From Candidatus Shapirobacteria bacterium (GTDB lineage Bacteria; Patescibacteriota; Microgenomatia; VGLL01), in contig VGLL01000032.1 in the NCBI GenBank assembly GCA_016866735.1, positions 1 to 9,894 of the forward strand: a DNA stretch of 9,894 bases, read 5' to 3'. The notes beneath the pieces were generated by a model. That model did not search any database, was not told the DNA's origin, and saw only the letters and a program-made list of their open reading frames with translations. Shown piece by piece: positions 7,294 to 9,894 of this stretch. The first letter of the stretch is position 1, and each line of letters opens with the position of its first letter. The translations under genes were made by a program, and so were the position numbers.

Positions 7294-8170
7294 GATAAGT
7301 CTCCTTTAAATACTGACTATTTTTTGAATAACCAACCGCTATTGCCCCTATTGCTTTCAATTTTAACAAAAGGCGCAAGATAAAAAACTCAAGCGCGTTT
7401 CGGTGCTTTTGGTAAAAATAAGTTAGCCCGCGATAAATATTCAGAATCGGATCCTTTCTGCCGGTCTGCGAGCTTCCCTGCCAAAGATGGATTATTTGGG
7501 CATCCGGGTAAAAATAGATTTTAAAACCGGCTTTCTTCGCTCGATAACACCACTCGACTTCTTCCATATACATAAATATCTTCTCGTCGAGAAAACCAAC
7601 TTTTTTAAAAACTTCATGTCTGGCCATTAACGCGGCCCCCATTACCCAATCTACCTCTCCTCCTTCAGCCGGCGATCGCCTGACATACTCGCTGCCCCCA
7701 AAATGCTCTTTGAAAAGCATCCAAAAGACAACCGGCAAGGAGGGAAATCGCCCGACGGACGCCTGAAAACTACCGTCTTTGTTTAAAAGCCTTGGCCCAA
7801 CGACGGCCACTTCCGCATGAGTCTCCATAAAATTAACCAGCTTAGAAAGTGCACCATCAACAATAAGCGTGTCGGAGTTTAAAAGAAGAATGTAATCGCC
7901 CTTAGCCCCCATAATTCCCACATTATTACCCTTCGCAAATCCTAAGTTTGTTTTATTAAAAATGACTTTTAATCTCTGCATCTCTGCATCTCTGCCTTGC
8001 CGGCAGGCAGGTCTGCATCTCTTTAGATATTCTCTGCTCCCATCAGTCGACCCATTATCAACTACAATCACTTCATGTTCTAAACCGCAAGTCTTTGCCG
8101 AAATCGACTCCAGGCAATTCCTTAGCAGATCCTTGGTATTATAGCTAAGAATGATTACGGAAAGTTTCAT
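7271..8170 (-). CDS. GT2 family glycosyltransferase with repeat-derived insert
   Basis: The protein is a 299-residue GT-A glycosyltransferase. It shows LSVIILSYN (3-11), VIVVDNGSTDGS (34-45), NLGFAKGNN (75-83), the metal-site LNSDT (97-101), VDWVMGAALM (173-182) and the acceptor-side MYMEEVEWCYRAKKAG (200-215), again of the rhamnosyltransferase-like type; the actual sugar is unknown. Residues 51-66 (RCRPACRQGRDAEMQR) replace the 5-residue stretch SLKGG found at the same place in the paralog at 735-1652, between the second and third core strands, and are encoded by a palindrome embedded in an 8-base tandem repeat. The frame is intact and every catalytic motif is present, so the enzyme is probably functional. 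ATG at 8170 has AAGG 6 bases upstream (8177-8180) and overlaps the upstream gene by 26 bases. Confidence 0.93.
   Translation of the reverse strand: MKLSVIILSYNTKDLLRNCLESISAKTCGLEHEVIVVDNGSTDGSREYLKRCRPACRQGRDAEMQRLKVIFNKTNLGFAKGNNVGIMGAKGDYILLLNSDTLIVDGALSKLVNFMETHAEVAVVGPRLLNKDGSFQASVGRFPSLPVVFWMLFKEHFGGSEYVRRSPAEGGEVDWVMGAALMARHEVFKKVGFLDEKIFMYMEEVEWCYRAKKAGFKIYFYPDAQIIHLWQGSSQTGRKDPILNIYRGLTYFYQKHRNALEFFILRLLLKLKAIGAIAVGYSKNSQYLKETYREAYKLA
7301..7307 (-). promoter_or_regulatory. Strong ribosome binding site selecting a GTG start
   Basis: AAAGGAG on the minus strand lies 7 bases before the GTG at 7293, inside the coding end of the GT2 gene. It is the best ribosome site in the window and decides the start of the O-antigen-ligase-like gene. 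Confidence 0.8.
7973..8022. repeat. TCTCTGCA octamer array with embedded degenerate palindrome
   Basis: Units TCTCTGCA (7973-7980 and 7981-7988) and TCTCTGCC (7989-7996) run into a palindrome core, TGCC/GGCA flanked by GGCAGG, ending at 8011. The octamer phase then resumes as TCTGCATCTCT (8012-8022). The palindrome matches the perfect one at 9381-9402 except for one extra T (7997 or 7998). It is read through in frame in the GT2 gene, giving RPACRQG. Confidence 0.85.
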
Positions 8171-8729
8171 AAACCGCCTTAAAGCCTCGATATATCAGAA
8201 ATCCGCACAGATAGATTCCCCCAAAGACTAGTAGTCTCTGCCAAGGCTTTGCGCCTTGGTAAAACAGGGTAACCTTGCATTTATACGTTCTGCCGTTAAC
8301 TACTGAAGCATTCTTTATTCTTCTTGACGGTTTCGTAAAGGGATCGTTTTCCCACTCGAAACCACTAATAAAAAGTGATTCCCTTAATGGATGAGTGACC
8401 TCCTCTACGTAGGTTGACTGCTGGGTTTCCCGTAGCACTTCGCGAATCCTTTCTGGGGGGTGGTTAAGTCGGTAGGTAATCAAAGGGATTCCCAAAAAGG
8501 AAGAGCGAGAAAAGGGCTTAGTGTAAAAATCAACAATCTCCTTCCTTGGCAAGTCGGTATAGTAGGCAGAAACGCCAGGTATTTGCACCGTATCTCCTGG
8601 CTCAACCGAGCGCAGACTCTCGGGGAGGGGCGGTAACTCTGGCGGAGAAGGCAAAATCAGATAGAGGCTTCCCAGTATAAGGATTATAATCGTTATAATC
8701 TTTATGATTCTTACCAATCCCTTTCTCAT
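8145..8729 (-). CDS. Unrecognised protein with a membrane helix at each end
   Basis: I do not recognise this 194-residue protein. It has a basic N-terminus and a hydrophobic helix (about 8-26), a Pro-rich linker (LPSPPELPPLP, 26-36), a soluble region of about 130 residues with few cysteines, and a second hydrophobic helix (about 165-181) followed by a short basic tail. The likely topology is both ends in the cytoplasm and the middle outside. Within the soluble part, DTVQIPGVSAYYTDLPRKEIVDFY looks like the start of a compact fold, and GFEWENDPF is a possible surface motif. ATG at 8729 forms an ATGA overlap with the upstream acyltransferase stop, and the downstream GT2 overlaps its end by 26 bases, so it is co-translated with glycan enzymes. 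An accessory role in glycan assembly or complex formation is inferred from position only. Confidence 0.8.
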   Translation of the reverse strand: MRKGLVRIIKIITIIILILGSLYLILPSPPELPPLPESLRSVEPGDTVQIPGVSAYYTDLPRKEIVDFYTKPFSRSSFLGIPLITYRLNHPPERIREVLRETQQSTYVEEVTHPLRESLFISGFEWENDPFTKPSRRIKNASVVNGRTYKCKVTLFYQGAKPWQRLLVFGGIYLCGFLIYRGFKAVYETFRNHS

Positions 8730-9364
8730 TGGAAAAGCCTGCTTCTCCCTAAGCGGTAACGAAGGTCTTTTCTCTGTCTTTCCCCAATCTCTTTGGCCGG
8801 AACGCCCCCGACGATCTTAAAGGGCGCCACTCCATGCGTCACGACCGCCCCCGCCGCCACCACTGCCCCTTTACCAATCTTAACACCTGGCAGAATAATA
8901 ACCCTTGGTCCAATAAAAACGTAGTCGTCTATTTCCACTGGGGTTTCAACCGCGCGAAAATCTTCGCTTTCGATATCATGTTCGGAATTATAGATCAAAA
9001 CCTGGGAGGCAATATCAACATGGTCGCCAATTCTTAACTTCGCCCGTCCGTCCAAAAAGGCAGACTCGCCTATAAGGGTGCCTTCGCCAATGGAGATTCC
9101 TCCTGGCTCGAAAAATCGGCAAAAAACGTGAATTTTTGATTTTTTTCCAATCTTAAGCCCGCCCAAACTGTAAACAAAGCGCCTGCAAAACCAAAAGGGG
9201 CAAAGACCGGCCGTATTAACCAGAAAAAGCCTTAAATCCAGCCACCAATTATAGAAACGGACAAAAATTCTTCTCAGGGCTTCCCGCACGGATAAAGGGT
9301 TCCCGTGTTTATCGGTAATTCTTAGCCCTTGGCTAGATAAATGGAATATTTCTGAATAAAACAT
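8726..9364 (-). CDS. Hexapeptide-repeat (left-handed beta-helix) acyltransferase
   Basis: The 212-residue protein ends in a clear left-handed beta-helix: GGLKIGKKSKI (68-78), ISIGEGTLIGESAFLDG (90-106), LRIGDHVDIAS (110-120), VEIDDYVFIGPRVIILPGVKIGKGAVVAAGAVVT (143-176) and the terminal VGGVPAKEIG (185-194). Histidine 129 in YNSEHD is the expected catalytic base of maltose/galactoside O-acetyltransferase and WcaF-like enzymes, which move an acetyl group from acetyl-CoA to a sugar hydroxyl. About 65 N-terminal residues precede the helix and include an amphipathic or hydrophobic stretch (about 28-64) that may hold it near the membrane. The ATG at 9364 follows the upstream stop by 12 bases with only a weak ribosome site. 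O-acetylation of a glycan or a sugar precursor is the likely role; an aminosugar N-acetyltransferase cannot be excluded. Confidence 0.9.
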   Translation of the reverse strand: MFYSEIFHLSSQGLRITDKHGNPLSVREALRRIFVRFYNWWLDLRLFLVNTAGLCPFWFCRRFVYSLGGLKIGKKSKIHVFCRFFEPGGISIGEGTLIGESAFLDGRAKLRIGDHVDIASQVLIYNSEHDIESEDFRAVETPVEIDDYVFIGPRVIILPGVKIGKGAVVAAGAVVTHGVAPFKIVGGVPAKEIGERQRKDLRYRLGRSRLFQ

Positions 9365-9372
9365 ATTCCAAA

Positions 9373-9414
9373 ATTACTACACCTGCCTGCCGGCAGGCAG
9401 GTTACTAATTACTA
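9373..9414. repeat. Perfect 22-base palindrome inside an ATTACTA heptamer array
   Basis: ACCTGCCTGCC and its exact reverse complement meet at 9381-9402, forming a perfect palindrome with an 11-base half. On either side are copies of a 7-base unit: ATTACTA at 9373-9379, TTACTA at 9402-9407 and ATTACTA at 9408-9414. The block covers the last codons and stop of the partial GT4, adding NLPAGRQV. No T-run of terminator type follows on the minus strand. A one-base-longer copy of the same palindrome lies at about 7992-8011. Confidence 0.88.
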
Positions 9415-9894
9415 ATCGCTCTAGTGTATCTAAAATTTTCTCGGCGCATTTTTCCCAAGTAAATTTTTTAGCCTGAATTTTTCCCGCTCTAATAGTCATT
9501 TCTTTCTCTTCTGGGCTCAATTTTAACACGCCGGCAAGCGTTTCCGCAATAGATTCAGGCTTTTCCGGATTAAAATAGAAAGCGGCTTGACCTCCCACTT
9601 CAGGCAAACTGGAAACATTAGAAATCGCCACCGGAACTCCCAAGGCCATTGCCTCTAAAACCGGAATGCCGAATCCCTCGTATAGGGAAGGCAAAACAAA
9701 GCATTTGGCGCCGGCGATCAGGGGATATTTGTCCTCCTCCGATACGTAATCAGTGAAAACTACCCTACTGCCAACTCCTGTCTCTTTGGCTTTTCGAAAC
9801 ATGTCTTCATACAGCCAGCCTTTTTTACCGGCGAAAACTAATTGGGTATGTGGTATGTGGTATGCGGTATCGAGTATATTAAATGCTTCAATTA
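9377..9894 (-). CDS. GT4 glycosyltransferase, C-terminal part (cut by right edge)
   Basis: The reading frame is open from the right edge to a TAG at 9379-9377, giving 172 visible residues, so the N-terminal acceptor domain and the start lie beyond the window. Visible motifs are IEAFNIL (1-7), TQLVFAGKKGWLY (16-28), VVFTDYVSEEDKYPLIAGA (44-62) and the donor-site PSLYEGFGIPVLEAMALGVP (68-87), with the two glutamates of EX7E at 72 and 80. This is a standard GT4 (GT-B) donor domain binding a nucleotide-sugar. Residues 8-15 (DTAYHIPH) are encoded by a heptamer repeat, and the final residues NLPAGRQV by a palindromic repeat just before the stop, so the native C-terminus probably ended near ERLVIS. 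It resembles the subfamily of the GT4 at 1-730. Confidence 0.92.
   Translation of the reverse strand, partial: IEAFNILDTAYHIPHTQLVFAGKKGWLYEDMFRKAKETGVGSRVVFTDYVSEEDKYPLIAGAKCFVLPSLYEGFGIPVLEAMALGVPVAISNVSSLPEVGGQAAFYFNPEKPESIAETLAGVLKLSPEEKEMTIRAGKIQAKKFTWEKCAEKILDTLERLVISNLPAGRQV
9845..9877. repeat. GGTATGT heptamer tandem repeat
   Basis: Units GGTATGT (9845-9851, 9852-9858), GGTATGC (9859-9865) and GGTATCG (9866-9872), then a partial AGTAT (9873-9877), form a 7-base tandem array. It is translated in frame in the partial GT4, giving the loop DTAYHIPHTQ between a helix and a core strand. Unlike the other arrays it holds no palindrome. Confidence 0.8.

Noticed and set aside
7973..8022. Possible CRISPR-like repeat array
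   Set aside because: Units are 8 bases long, directly abutting, without spacers, and translated as part of a glycosyltransferase.
9381..9402. Palindrome as a rho-independent terminator after the GT4
   Set aside because: The bases after it on the minus strand (GTAGTAATTTTGG) lack a proper T-run, and the next gene starts 12 bases after the stop in the same operon.

Overview
The window is a dense, single-direction run of ten genes, all read on the minus strand, from a bacterial surface-polysaccharide (glycan) assembly locus. Neighbouring genes overlap or sit 1 to 42 bases apart, and no promoter, terminator, tRNA, rRNA or transposase is visible, so it reads as the interior of one long operon. 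TGA is used as a stop at several genes, including inside GTGA and ATGA overlaps, so this is ordinary bacterial code 11 and not the TGA-as-glycine code of Gracilibacteria/SR1. The gene mix (GT4, GT2, GT39-type, DUF2079, O-antigen ligase) and the short palindromic and heptamer repeats embedded in reading frames, which give peptides such as PAGRQ and RQRRQNP, suggest a Candidate Phyla Radiation (Patescibacteria) genome, perhaps Microgenomates. This taxonomic guess comes from memory of such genomes, not from a search.

Layout in transcription order, right to left: a GT4 glycosyltransferase cut by the right edge (9377-9894); a hexapeptide-repeat acyltransferase (8726-9364); an unrecognised protein with a membrane segment at each end (8145-8729); a GT2 glycosyltransferase (7271-8170); an O-antigen ligase/polymerase-like membrane protein with an external Pro/Thr-rich insert (5851-7293); a DUF2079 polytopic protein (4332-5849); a GT39/PMT-like polytopic glycosyltransferase (2838-4289); a second GT4 (1633-2841); a second GT2 (735-1652); and a third GT4 cut by the left edge (1-730).

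A plausible working model is that the cytoplasmic GT2 and GT4 enzymes build a lipid-linked oligosaccharide, the acyltransferase decorates it, and the polytopic GT39-like, DUF2079 and O-antigen-ligase-like proteins act at the outer face of the membrane to add sugars and to polymerise or transfer the chain. No flippase or nucleotide-sugar enzyme lies in the window.

The most unusual signal is a set of small repeats inside the genes. Three palindromic or hairpin units (78-106, about 7992-8011, 9381-9402) each sit inside a short tandem repeat of 7 or 8 bases. A fourth heptamer array (9845-9877) has no palindrome, and a fifth GC-rich inverted-repeat segment lies at 587-641. All are read through in frame and lie in predicted loops or at a C-terminus. 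Comparing the two GT2 paralogs in the window shows an approximately 11-residue excess at one of these sites.
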